From Hedera helix (taxonomy: Eukaryota; Streptophyta; Magnoliopsida; Apiales; Araliaceae): DNA of 64,000 nt. The position numbers and the translations under genes are program-made. The notes beneath the pieces are model-generated. The model had not been told where the DNA came from, made no database searches, and was given only the letters and a program-made list of their open reading frames with translations. The first letter of the stretch is position 1. Every line of letters starts with the position of its first letter. Location of the stretch: assembly GCA_947179155.2 (NCBI GenBank), contig OX359283.1, positions 8,246,264 to 8,310,263 on the forward strand, given 5' to 3'. Below, piece after piece: positions 34,153 through 44,580 of this stretch.

Positions 34153-34155
<3 letters not shown>

Positions 34156-34199
<44 letters not shown>
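34156..34199. repeat. (AT)n microsatellite
   Basis: About 22 uninterrupted AT dinucleotides in the leader of element H, with a second shorter run at 34341-34368. Confidence 0.95.
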
Positions 34200-34201
<2 letters not shown>

Positions 34202-34335
34202 TCCATATGTAATATAGTCACGCTTTTCAGTAATGGCAATATTGCAACCCACGTGTTTCGGTGATTGGCCAAAAGCAACCAAAGTTGTACATTTTTTTTT
34301 TCCGGTAAACATGATCCGATTATATATATATACCG

Positions 34336-34371
<36 letters not shown>

Positions 34372-35139
34372 ATATATATGATAATAAATGGGATTGATTA
34401 TGAACTATTTGACAAATGTGATTGGATTTAATTTTTAAATGGATGCATGAATGAATGAGTTTTATAAATGGGGTCTGCGTACCTCGTATTTCTAATTTTT
34501 TTTTATGTATAATTCTACCTCCCTCCTATGTACTTCCCCTTGACTGTTGATCAAAGTTTCTTATTTATTATAAATAATTTGTAATAGGATTAGTTAGAAT
34601 TATTTTGAAGAATTGGAGCAAAGGAGCAATGAGCGCATGAAGACCCATTTGTAATGGAGTCCGAATTTAAATGTAATAGTTATATTTAATTTAATTTATT
34701 CTTGCACCCTAGGTTTGACCTTTTGGTTCACTTGGTGGCTCTAGTGAACCAAATTAGAATAAAAGTTCATAATCAATCCAAGTAGAATATAGTATTTTAT
34801 ATATGTATGCTTAATATATATTTATTATATATTATCTAAACATGCTTCACATGTTAGTTAATATGACGCGTATTTTATATATATATGTGCATGCGCGCTA
34901 AACAAGATGAGACAATTAATATTAACAAACCCCTCATGATGTAGAATAAATATTATTTATAAAATGAATTAAAATGTTTAATTCATGAATTAAAAGGAGT
35001 TTAATTCAATTAAATAAAATTAGAATTGTTCTAATTTATTTATTCTACTACTAAAATATTAAGTTGTAACGTACAAAGATTTTTGGAATATCGAACGTCG
35101 CCTTCTAGCATGATAAAACGATAGAGTATCAAATAATCA

Positions 35140-35450
35140 ATATACGTTTGTTGTGCACACACAAGGCTTATATCGATCATTTGAGATGTTGTTTTATCAC
35201 ATTTGATGCTTATAAGAAATTGAACATTACTGTTTTGTTGTGCACACACAAGGGCAGTATTTTTCTCTTCACTTATATGGAAGTGCTAGGTCTGACTTAA
35301 CTTAGATAATTTTGATTTGGATATGCACACATATGATTATAATAATCTAAGAGGCAAAATACAAGGAGTTACATGTTGATGTAATTGACAAGGAGTTATC
35401 TACCTATTGAATAAACTATAATTTGTTGTGCACACACAAGATTATACTTA
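35140..35450 (+). repeat. Repeated TTGTTGTGCACACACAAG motif in the H leader
   Basis: Exact copies at about 35148, 35236 and 35424, with a diverged copy (ATGCACACATATG) near 35326. Spacing is about 90-100 bp. TTGTGTGTGCACAA-like symmetry around GTGCAC allows a short hairpin. Possibly a packaging or translation signal of the leader; function unknown. Confidence 0.75.
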
Positions 35451-35830
35451 TGTCGATAGGATCCTTATCTCACTAGCAAATCTTTAATTAGATTTGTTGA
35501 ACTATATATAGAGGGTAATATAGTTTGATGAAAATAGTGGGAGACACTATTTTAAATAAAAGACCTAATTAACTTGGTGATTAATAAAATGAATACATGT
35601 TAATGTTGTTATTAATTCACTTAAAGAATATTGCTATGTTTAATTCACTAACACTGCATAGCATATTAGATGCTAATAATTTAATCGAACCGAATTGTTC
35701 GGATTGATTAAACAAATTTGAGAAAAGTTCTCAATGCTGAAAAGCTAGCAAATATCCTTAATTTGCCTATTCTTGCAAATGTTGCAGACTAAGCCTATGA
35801 GGATGATATTGTTATTTTAAGAAATAGCAA

Positions 35831-35984
35831 GATAATGCAAAGGTGGCTCAATGCATCATGCTCGCATCCATAAGTATCGAGTTACAACGTCAACACGAGA
35901 AAATGGATGCACCTACTATATTGTTGCACATTCAATAGTTGTTTGGTGAGCAAAGTAGATCAACTAGATATAAGATATCGAAGG
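35831..35984 (+). pseudogene. gag: Copia element H gag (UBN2-type), first part
   Basis: The frame starts AKVAQCIMLASISIELQRQH after Asp-Asn and runs through ILLHIQ, a TAG, then LFGEQSRSTRYKISK. This is the typical mid-gag pattern of plant Ty1/copia (xYxLAxMxxxLQxQHExM ... LxxLFGEQSRxxRYxxSKxLF). It is cut at 35984 by the D element, and the codon is completed at 58309. The single TAG replaces the usual residue before LFGEQ. Confidence 0.85.
35980..35984. repeat. Left TSD (GAAGG) of element D
   Basis: GAAGG here and at 58304-58308. It flanks the complete D element and duplicates copia gag sequence. Confidence 0.96.
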
Positions 35985-36791
35985 TGTAAGACCCCGAATT
36001 TATGAAATACAAAATTTAATTTTTCTTCATATATATTTTTCCTAAAACAGTAAATGGTTAAATTGACAAAATTGAAAGTTAAGGATGTTATGTGTAAATT
36101 TTATTTTGTCGGACAATATTCTTTTTGTCGGGGAATATTCGTTTTGTCGGGGAATATTCGGGCCGTACGACGGCGCCGAAATAACTAATTATTGGTGGAG
36201 CCCACAACGGAATAATTGTCGGATATAGAAAACGACAGAAGTAACCTTTTTAAATAAAAATAGTCAACGGTGTTAACTGTTAAAATACTGGTGATAAAAG
36301 AATAGTAGCATACGGTAATTTATGGTATTTTATTGTGGCACACGGTATTCTACAGTAGCACACGGTATTGCACAGTGTCTCATATTATTGACACCGTAAC
36401 TGTTACGCATCATTTCATCAATAATTGTCACTGCATAATATTTTATATTATCAATTCAATTATTGTTGCTACACAGTATTTTGCATTATTGATTCAATAA
36501 TTGTCATTACACTGTATTTCATATCATCGAGTCAATAATTGTTGGTGCACTGTAGTTTAAAATTATTGAATCTAATAATTGTCACAGTAGCAAATATACT
36601 GTAATTTATATTATTAAATTAATAAAAATATGTAACGTGTTTCTTACATTATTGTGGTAACATTATTTTATATGTTGGACTCACAGGAAGAATAAATAAA
36701 TAAATAAAATAATTAATTTTACTATTTGAAATAGTAACGTGAATAGTGACGTGAATAATAACGTGAATAGTAAGTGAATAGTAAGAAACAT

Positions 36792-36814
36792 GTGGGACCC
36801 ACTGTGGGGCCCAC
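36792..36814. promoter_or_regulatory. Paired TCP-type sites in the D promoter
   Basis: GTGGGACCCAC (36792-36802) and GTGGGGCCCAC (36804-36814) each contain GTGGGNCC in both directions, the consensus for plant TCP transcription factors. They lie about 110 bp before the TATA box and are kept in all four D LTRs (for example 55850-55870). Binding is inferred from the consensus only. Confidence 0.55.
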
Positions 36815-36854
36815 ACGAAATGTGAGAAATGTGTTTGCTGGGAATGGGTTGGTG

Positions 36855-36873
36855 GAGGCTGCGCAGCAGCCTC
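36855..36873. repeat. GC hairpin before the D TATA box
   Basis: GAGGCTGC, a three-base loop, GCAGCCTC: a perfect 8-bp stem about 50 bp before the TATA box. It is also present at about 55914 and, inverted, near 2085 and 20265. Confidence 0.85.
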
Positions 36874-36924
36874 TGCTGAATTTTTTTTCTGTTCACCTAC
36901 CACGCATAGTAACTTATTTTCTCC

Positions 36925-36932
36925 TATAAATA
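36925..36932 (+). promoter_or_regulatory. TATA box of LTR D
   Basis: CTATAAATAGC, about 940 bp into the LTR. Conserved in the 3' LTR (55972-55979) and in the inverted copies (2025-2032, 20199-20206). Confidence 0.85.
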
Positions 36933-37560
36933 GCTTGCTCAGCTGAATAGAAAAATCACACCTAAAACATAAAATTTTTCTATAAGAATTTTATGAGTTT
37001 TCTCTGAGAATAGTAAGGTTATTTTGAGAGTTTGAAAGCCAAAAGGAGTGCAGGAATTTTTCAAGTAAGTCTTTTATTAAAGAGTAGTAATTTTATAAAT
37101 TCCTATTTTTCACGGTATTCACAAATCTTCCTTTAGAAGACTCTTCTTTAAGAAGATTCATTTTTAAAAGCTTTCTTTGGAAGATTTATTTTGGAATATT
37201 ATTTTTAAAACTATTTAAAAGTAGTTATATTATACTACAAAAATTATGTTAAATATATATAATTTTGATAATTCATATTATACGAGTTATCATACACTTT
37301 GAAATTTATATGTGGAAATTATTAATTTTATTATAAAAATATAGGTTGATCAATCTCATTTAAATCAATATCCAGTCACGTGTTAAGGTAAGGAATACCA
37401 TTCATTTCATATTCTAACTTACTACGGTAAGGGGTATCATTCTTTTCATCATCATAAATGGATATTATTTTCTTTATTACTTGAAGGGATTATCATTCTT
37501 TGATTCTCGAAAATAATATCGTTTCTTTCTTGTGCCATTTACTTCCATGTATTAAATTGT

Positions 37561-37810
37561 GGGAATAACCTTACGGCGCGGTTTACCGCCTGTTGGTGAA
37601 TAACCTTTTGTATTCATTCCTTATTAATCTTTGAGAATAACCTTACGGTGCGGATTATCGCCTGTTTGGTGAATAACTCTTCGTATTCAAATTGATGGGA
37701 ATAACCTTACGGCGCGGATTATCGCCTGTTTGGTGAATAACTATTCGTATTCAAATTGATGGGAATAACCTTACGGTGCGGATTATCGCCTGTTGGTGAA
37801 TAACCCTTTT
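37561..37810 (+). repeat. Four tandem units in LTR D
   Basis: Units start near 37561, 37632, 37697 and 37761 (64-71 bp). Each reads GAATAACCTTACGG, then YGCGG, TTATCGCCTG or TTACCGCCTG, then TTGGTGAATAAC. All D LTR copies keep four units, so the array is stable. Confidence 0.9.
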
Positions 37811-39258
37811 TATTTGTCTCGTGTGGAAATAATTTGTCTACACGAATTATCACATGACACTTTTATTCCATATTCGTAAGTGATATCATTTTCCTTTATA
37901 CTCATAAGGGATACCATCTTTTTCATCTTCCATTATTCAAACTTACTATGGTAAGGGATATTAATTTCCTTCACCTTTTGTTAATCAAACCTGCTACGGT
38001 AAGGGATATTATTTTCTTTCATACTCCTAAATCGAAACTTATTATGGAACTATTGCTTCTATAATTCCTGAAAATATTATATGTTCCATAATAGTTGAAC
38101 TTCATTATTTCAACTGAACCTTCCTATTTACGTGAACCTTTCTATTGAACTGTAACCGTTATTCTGAACTGTGGATCTTGAATATCATTTTTAAATTTCA
38201 CTCCACATCATGTTGGCAATTTGGACATTATTTGAATCTGCACAAAGTAAACTTCTGATACTTATTGTTTATCCTGTTCTTCTGTTCATCATTTGTATCA
38301 CTGTTATTTGTATTAATCATCAAAAATCAAGCTGTTGTGAATATCTGTGGCCGGGGGCACAGATGTGATATAATTGTTGAACAGATGATAGGTTAAAGGC
38401 GATATACTAGGTTAAAGGCGATACATCTGTTCGGTGTCTTTTATGGCACGTGGTGAATGTTCTCTTTGGCCCGTAGTGCAAAGATGAACTGTTGGTTGGT
38501 ATGATTATGACCAAAGGCTGAATCTGGTATAATCATGACCGTTGGTGCTTTATTGAATATCTTTGGCCCGTAGTGCAAAGATGAACTGTTGATTGGTATG
38601 ATTATTACCAAAGGCTGAATCTGGTATAATCATGACCGTTGGTGTTATATTAAATGTCTTTGGCCCGTAGTGCAAATATGAACTGTTGATCTGCATGATT
38701 ATGATCAGGAACTGTGAATTTTTATTATCATGACTAATGGTATTTCAGATGATAAAAGTTGATGATATTTTTACAAAAAAGAGAAGCGAGTGGACATTAT
38801 AGTCTGCATTATTCTTCTAATAGATTGCTCATTCCGCTGCTATTATTGATCTGAACGTTGTTTAAGAATTTAACTACAGTTTTTTATATAAACCTTATAG
38901 TCTATTGTATTCTATCAAGAACTCAACTGTTGAAGGCTAATGATAATTTATTCGTCATTATCTTAGTCATGATATTTCTTACTGGGCTATTTGAGCTCAC
39001 CCTTTCTTTTCGTTCCATTGTTTTTCAACAGGAGATGAGAACGTAACGGGGTCTAGCCGGGGAATGGAGTGAGAGTGCGGGGATAGCTATCATAGTCTTC
39101 ACGTGTTATAAAATAGTGTGGCAATAATAATGAAGACTTAGTTGTATTGTATTATCCACTGTATTGTTGTACGTTGTATTTCATTGTAATAATTTTGTTG
39201 TAGTCTTTTGACGACTCAAGTTTGGGCTGTGTGGGCTCAGATTTGGGGGCGTCACAGT

Positions 39259-39270
39259 TGGCATCAGAGC
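39259..39270 (+). other. PBS of element D
   Basis: TGGCATCAGAGC, one base different from the usual TGGTATCAGAGC, 2 bp after the LTR end. The 186 bp up to the first ORF are leader. Confidence 0.9.
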
Positions 39271-39456
39271 TTAGGGATATGGTCTTTAATGGAGATCTGG
39301 GGTTAGAACTAGGAGGGGAGAGACGAATAGAATGGGTCACTAGTGTGTCTCACCTAAATTAGATTTTATTATCTAATGAGTTGATTTGAATATAGGGACA
39401 TTAAGTGATGAGTCAGTTTGTTTGAACTAACAATTATTTTGTGACCACAGTTAAGT

Positions 39457-39972
39457 ATGGCATCTGAAAATCAGGAGGTTAACTATGAAATGACCGAAAC
39501 AAATGTAGCTGCAAAACAAGAGGCGACGAATAATCTTCTTACAAACTCAGAGTTGAATCATTTGCCTAAGGCAAAAATTATGCGTGTTCTATCCAGTAAG
39601 GATGAAGGTGAAAGTTCTGCTACAGTCGTTCCAGATCCATTATTAGAAGCAATTAAAGGAAGTAATGAACTTGCGGAAATTATTGCCTTTAATTTACTCA
39701 CTAATTGGGAGAGTCATATCACCTGGTTATGCTCTATAACAAAGGATCAGAATATATGGACTTTTCATATTAGTCTTTGGGATTTATGGTGTTCCAGCTA
39801 TGAGTTTCAAGATTATTTAAAAATGATGTTTCTATACTTTTGGGCGTTACAATTTAAAGGAATTCAGGTTAAGTTAGTCACTATCGTGGAAACTGCAGTC
39901 TATCGAAAATACTATTCTTATAGAAATCATTGGTACGTTACTACTGATGAAGTTGAGGAATCCGAGAAATAG
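39457..39972 (+). CDS. Element D first ORF, unknown protein in place of gag
   Basis: A 171-codon ORF begins with MASENQEVNYEMTETNVAA and is intact. The N-terminal half is acidic and polar. The second half is rich in Trp, Phe and Tyr (for example WTFHISLWDLWCSSYEF). No capsid-like gag motif and no CCHC knuckle are visible, although it occupies the gag position between PBS and protease. I do not recognise it. It may be an eroded gag with a large deletion, or a captured host fragment. Its 3' end overlaps the protease frame by 26 bp in another frame. The ATG context and the absence of stops over 171 codons suggest either recent capture or constraint. Confidence 0.5.
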   Translation: MASENQEVNYEMTETNVAAKQEATNNLLTNSELNHLPKAKIMRVLSSKDEGESSATVVPDPLLEAIKGSNELAEIIAFNLLTNWESHITWLCSITKDQNIWTFHISLWDLWCSSYEFQDYLKMMFLYFWALQFKGIQVKLVTIVETAVYRKYYSYRNHWYVTTDEVEESEK

Positions 39973-40760
39973 TTCGTTAGAGAATTATTTAGTGGTATTC
40001 CCATGGTTGAAATACGTGAAAATCCGAATGAAGTACTCGGGATTCGATTTGACGATAACAGTCAAGAAACCGAATGAGGTGATAACCGGTAAGCTATTCA
40101 TAAATTCTCGTGAAGTCTATGCATTGTTAGATACTTGTTCTACCCATTCTTTTTTCTCACATGCATTTGCTCAACGTTTAAACTTGATCCTTGAAAACTT
40201 AGACTTTGTCTTATCAGTTGAAACCCTAATAGGAGAAATGACCATTACATTTACTGTCTATAAATCTTGCCTAGTTCAAATCAACAACCTCATATTACCT
40301 GTTGACCTTATTTCTTTGGAGATGCATGAATTTGATGTGATTTTAGGAATTGATTGGTTGACTACCCATCATGCTAAAATTGATTGTTTTCATAAGATTA
40401 TTAGTTTTCATATTCCTAATCAACCTGTCATGCAAATTCAAGCAACTAAACCATTGAAATCTATAACTGTTATTTCTAGCCATAAAGCCATTCGTTTATT
40501 GAAAAACGGATGTCAAGCCTTTTTAGCTCATGTCATTGATTTGAACAAAAACACGTCAAACTTGAATGATATTCCTTTTGTTAATGAGTTCCTGACGTTT
40601 TTCCTGAGGAACTTCCTGGCTTATCCCCAAACCGAGAAATTGAATTCTGTATCGATCTTGAACCCGATACTAAGCCCTTTTCCAAAGCCTAACACCAAAT
40701 GGCTCCCATAGAACGCCAAGAGATGAAAGTTTGATTATTAGATATCGGTATCATTCGAGC
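39947..40760 (+). pseudogene. pro: Element D protease and start of RT, altered active site
   Basis: Retropepsin-like frame: GKLFINSREVYALLDTCSTHSFFS, then FDVILGIDWLTTHHAKIDC. The catalytic triad should be Asp-Ser/Thr-Gly but reads Asp-Thr-Cys (codons 40130-40138), which would abolish the normal active site. After about 40600 the frame shifts and reads FPEELPGLSPNREIEF, the usual linker into RT, then SKA and MAPIERQEMKV. The sequence then stops matching RT near 40750. The following RNase H is in a different frame. Confidence 0.85.
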
Positions 40761-41170
40761 GAGGAATGCAAGAAGAGTTTTCAAGAACTCAAGAGGAGAC
40801 TTGTTTCAGCTCCTGTTCTGACCATTCCATCAGGATCAGGAAAATTCGTCATATATAGCGATGCTTCAGGCAAAGGTCTAGGTTGTGTCCTTATGCAACA
40901 TGAAAAGGTTATAGCTTATGCCTCTCGACAACTCAAAGATTATGAGAAAAAGTATCCTACTCATGATCTAGAGTTGGCAGCAGTCGTTTTCGCGTTGAAG
41001 ATCTGGAGACACTACTTGTAGGGAGAAAAAGTGGATATCTATACGGATCATAAAAGTCTCAAGTATTTCTTCACCCAGAAGGAACTCAACATGCGACAAC
41101 GACGTTGGCTTGAGCTATTGAAGGATTACGACCACACAATCCAGTATCACCCGAGAAAGGCAAACGTTGT
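40752..41170 (+). pseudogene. Element D RNase H, directly after the RT deletion
   Basis: Begins with the RT-connection peptide ECKKSFQELKRRLVSAPVL, then YSDASGKGLGCVLMQ, HDLELAAVVFALK, a TAG at 41019 where Tyr is expected, TDHKSLKYFFTQKELN and NVVADALS. The roughly 700 bp that should encode fingers, palm (xxDD) and thumb of RT are absent between the protease linker and this point. In element A the same interval spans 15950-16672. Confidence 0.9.
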
Positions 41171-41429
41171 AGCTGACGCTTTGAGCAGCAGATCTTATGC
41201 GAGTACAAGTGCACTGCTGACAACACAAAAATGTATTTTGTACGACTTGCAAAAGATGGAGATACAGCTAAAGACACCAGGGACCCATTCGAAGATTGCT
41301 CACGTGCGAGTAGAACCGGCTTTAATCGATAAAATTAAAGCTGCGCAAGCTACCAATCCGGAACTGATGAACATGATGAAGAAAGTACAAGAAGGTGCCA
41401 TCCCCGAATCAAGAATCGACGAGACAGGA

Positions 41430-42276
41430 ATACTTCGAGTTAACTATCGACTCTGTGTTCTTAACGATCCTGAATTAAAGCATAAAATTATGATGGAGGC
41501 ACACAACACGCCGTTTGCAATCCACCCAGGAGGTACCAAGATGTATCGAGATTTTCGACATACATTTTGGTGAAACAATATGAAAAGGGATATTGCAGAG
41601 TTTATCTCAAGGTGCCTAACTTGTCAACGTGTCAAGGTAGAGTATCAAGTACCTAAGGGTCCATTACAACCACTTAAGGTTCCCGAATGGAAGTGGGAAC
41701 ACATCAATATGGATTTCGTGACGGGTCTTCCCAAAGTTTCTCAAGGCTTAGATGCAATTTGGGTTATCGTAGATAGATTGACCAAATTCACTCATTTCTT
41801 ACCTATACAAGAAAACTTTTCACTTGAACGTCTTGCCGGTATGTACATAAATGAAATCGTGAGACTGCATGGCATGCCAGTTTCCATAGTTTCTGATCGA
41901 GATCCTAGATTCACTTCACGCTTTTGGATCAGTCTACAAAAAGCTATGGGCACTGAGCTACGATTCAGTTCTGCATACCATCCTCAAACGGACGGACAAT
42001 CGGAAAGGACGATCCAGACCCTCGAAGATCTTTTGAGACTTTGCGTACTAGATTTCAAAGGAAGTTGGGATAAGTACTTGCCATTGGTGGAATTTTCCTA
42101 CAACAACAGTTACCAAGCAAGTATAGGTATGGCTCCATTCGAGGCTTTATATGGACGCAAGTGTCGCTCTCCAGTATGTTGGAATGAGGTAGGAGAAGCA
42201 AAACTGTTGGAACCCGAGTTGGTACGCTTGACGACCGAAAAGATCCAAATGATCCGACAACGAATACAGACAGCGC
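41430..42276 (+). pseudogene. int: Element D integrase, N-terminal and catalytic part
   Basis: HHCC zinc finger (HPGGTKMYRDFRHTFW, then CLTCQRVK) with a TGA at 41571 in place of a conserved Trp. The catalytic core follows with MDFVTGLPK...IVDRLTK, VSDRDPRFTSRFW and AYHPQTDGQSERTIQTLE, so all three acidic residues are kept. The frame continues to ALYGRKCRSPVCW and EKIQMIRQRIQTA, where element G interrupts it. It resumes at 54505. Confidence 0.93.
42272..42276. repeat. Left TSD (AGCGC) of element G
   Basis: AGCGC here and at 54500-54504. It duplicates integrase coding sequence of D on both sides of element G. Confidence 0.96.
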
Positions 42277-42539
42277 TGTAGACACCCAAATTTTGCACTT
42301 TTGCACTAACCCTGACAGGAGGGCAGAATCGTCATTTGACCCGACGAGCGAAAAGGAAGGTGGACCCCAACATCAAGCCACCCCAGCGATTTACGGTCAA
42401 AGCCGCCACAACGGACAACGAACATCCGGGCACTTGAGGCAAGGCGAACAGTTGATCCAGAAAAACCTGAGCCGACCACAAAAGACGACTGATGGCCACT
42501 CCGCTTACGATGTTCGGGGGTCTCGCTACATCAAGTCGC

Positions 42540-42645
42540 AATTGTCAGAAGCGCTACATCAAGTCGCAACCTGAGCCGACCACAAAAGACGACTGATGAC
42601 GACTGAAAGACAGGCACAATTGTCAAAAGCTACATCAAGTCGCAA
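42540..42645 (+). repeat. Tandem duplication unique to the 5' LTR of G
   Basis: The phrases GCTACATCAAGTCGCAA and TGAGCCGACCACAAAAGACG are repeated. The 3' LTR has a single copy, so the duplication arose after insertion or during the last reverse transcription. Confidence 0.85.
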
Positions 42646-42910
42646 CCCTCCGAACTAGCCTCCCAGAACAATATGGCACGTTTCCCAGGGAGTTCCGGAC
42701 TGCAAAAATACAGCCTCCCAAAATAATACCGCAGAAATTGGCGAATTAGGACCGCGTGGCACGAAAACCGAGAAAAGCCAGCCAGACAGCCGCGGATGCA
42801 TCTGCGGCCAAAACGAGTTTCGAGGTTCGCACGGCTCGAGGAGACGGCACACGGCAGCCGAGGAAACGGCGCAGGCGGCCAGCCGCCCAGCCGCAGATGG
42901 ATCCGCGGCC

Positions 42911-42932
42911 AGCCGCAGATGCATCTGCGGCT
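42911..42932. promoter_or_regulatory. 22-bp perfect palindrome in the G promoter
   Basis: AGCCGCAGATG followed by its exact reverse complement, with two imperfect copies upstream (near 42790 and 42890). It lies just before ATGGCTATAGATCGCCAT, a TATA-like element. It is repeated in the 3' LTR at 52853-52874. Probably a dimeric factor site or a cruciform. Confidence 0.7.
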
Positions 42933-44561
42933 GCCTGGAAATGGCTATAGATCGCCATTTCCACCCGAGAGCTGGGAGAGAGGAGGAAAAATAGATTTTT
43001 AGAGAGAGAGAGAGCTCGCGGGAGAAGAAGAAAATGGCGGAAATGTAGAGAGAGAAACGAGATTTTAGAGAGAGAAACCCACGGGTTTGTTCCAAAGAGT
43101 GAGATTTCTTCATCCTTTGTACAATCTTTGTATCCTATTTTGGTTTCCAAGTGTTGAATCATCTATTTCATCATTTGGAATGTAAAAAAATCCGAGTTTC
43201 ATAGCGTCGTTGTGTGTGATATATCAAATCTTGTAGATCTGGTTTTTATTTTGTTCTTATTGTGTTTGTTGGGTGGATCTTCTGTGGATCCGAAAATATT
43301 TGGTGCATTGCTATTTAAATAGTTTGTTTTAGTGTATTTGAAAGTTAGATCCAATGTAGTTGATATTTGTTTTGGGATCTATGGATTAGGGATGGTTAGA
43401 GAGGATTTGTTGTGGATAGAATCTCCTCCTAACCTCCCGATGATATCCTTTTAGTTTATTTTATAGTTTTAACGCATGTAGCGATGGCGATGCATTTGTA
43501 TTGTAAATATGTAATTTTCGGGCCTTAAAGCGATGTCGGATCGAAAATCGGGTTTAAGGCCCCGTAATAATGAAATGTGCGATTGTGGGCGTTTGGGGTT
43601 ATTCGGATGGCTTACATGCCTGTGAATAGCAGCAACGTTATTTTGATGCCTGGTTTTCCCTTTTGACACGAGAAAACGATTTTGGAATGAAATGATAAAG
43701 ATTTTTATAAAATCAAGCAAATTAGGATATTAGATCCACGAGGATTAAAATTAAGAGTTTTGGCGAACTTAAATCCATGTTTGGCAAAAAGGCTTCATTT
43801 GGTTCCAAAAGGTCATAAAAAAAACGATTTCACAAATAAATAAATGTTTTCATTAAACTTTGTGCATAGGGTGAAAGAGTTCTAGAAGTTGCCTTCATTT
43901 TGTTCATTTTATTATTAGAGGGCAATGTATAGTCTCGATACCTATTTGACAAAAGTTTACAAATTGTTTTATGAAAACAACACCTAATAAACACCCCCCC
44001 CCCCATCGCTTTCGAAATTAAAATCAATCTTTATTGTAAAAAATGAAGTCTGGTCAATTGGGTCAAAGGATGTCTAAAACGCTTTCCAGATAAACACATT
44101 CGCCATATAGAATCAAAGCAACTTTTATGCAAAACGCACCACAAACGTTCATTTAGGCATACACGCACACACACGCGCGCACACACATTTTAGGATTTAA
44201 AAGGATAGTAAAACATCGAGATTGCGGTAACCGCGTTTCACGGAAGTCGGGGGGTGCCTAACACCTTCCCCTCGCTTAAGCAAGCCCCCGAACTCTATGA
44301 ATCTCGGTTTGCGGACCAATTAACTCGGAGTCACATATGAGCCAGCGATTACGAAAACAAACTCGGATGAGTTGGTACATCCATTTCAAATATACCAACT
44401 GGCGACTCTGGTCAATTGGCTCATAAAAAAATCGATCTTTCAAAACCCGTCGACATTAAGCCGACCCTTTTCAAAAGTCACATCTTAATCTAAAGGCTAA
44501 AATTGGAAAAGGGCATTTTAATAATAAAAAACGAGACGGCGAAAATCCCGGCGTCGACAAC

Positions 44562-44580
44562 TGGCGACTCCGCTGGGGAC
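44562..44580 (+). other. PBS of element G (Ogre/Tat type)
   Basis: TGGCGACTCCGCTGGGGAC, two bases after the LTR. In Ogre/Tat elements this sequence is reported as complementary to a tRNA-Arg 3' end (family knowledge). It differs from the Met-tRNA PBS used by all other elements here. Confidence 0.88.

Larger units (their letters stand above)
33729..35830 (+). other. Long leader of copia element H
   Basis: About 2.1 kb without a sustained reading frame. The first part has repeated GGCAGCCACGGTTTCGG-like phrases (33890-34010) and (AT)n microsatellites at about 34156-34199 and 34341-34368. From 35140 to 35450 the phrase TTGTTGTGCACACACAAG appears three times, with a fourth diverged copy. A faint gag-like trace starts near 35715. 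Confidence 0.6.
35985..39256 (+). mobile_element. Element D 5' LTR
   Basis: 3272 bp, TGTAAGACCCCG to GGGGGCGTCACA. U3 has CACGGTATT and AATAATTGTCA sub-repeats, TCP-type sites and a GC hairpin just before the TATA box (36925-36932). A GTAAGT donor-like site lies at 37063-37068. Four GAATAACCTTACGG units (37561-37810), GGTTAAAGGCGATA twice (38390-38430) and three CTTTGGCCCGTAGTGCAAA units (38464-38680) follow. Then come the hairpin-like ACTGGGCTATTTGAGCTCAC (38981-39000) and TTCAACAG ending at 39031. T-rich sequence with TTGTATTGTATT suits a 3' end region. Confidence 0.95.
42277..44559 (+). mobile_element. Element G 5' LTR
   Basis: 2283 bp, TGTAGACACCC to GGCGTCGACA. It is 106 bp longer than the 3' LTR, mainly because of a tandem duplication around 42540-42645 (GCTACATCAAGTCGCAA occurs three times here and once in the 3' LTR). 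It contains the 22-bp palindrome at 42911-42932, a GA-repeat leader (42999-43015), a C10 tract (43995) and ACACGCGCGCACACAC near 44170. Confidence 0.94.

Noticed and set aside
34156..34368. AT microsatellites as an origin or matrix-attachment signal
   Set aside because: Simple (AT)n slippage tracts in a decayed copia leader. Nothing else supports a replication or attachment function.
38858..39046. 62-codon hydrophobic ORF in the D LTR (also at 57905), crossing the hairpin and CAG
   Set aside because: The solo D LTR has a small deletion in this stretch that shifts the frame, and there is no synonymous bias. Probably chance, though the final codons lie in the possible tail exon.
42655..43162. 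Overlapping ORFs of 138-152 codons, Ala- and Arg-rich, in the G LTR
   Set aside because: They arise from the GC-rich palindromic U3 and exist on both strands at once. Small indels between the two LTRs change them, so no protein is supported.
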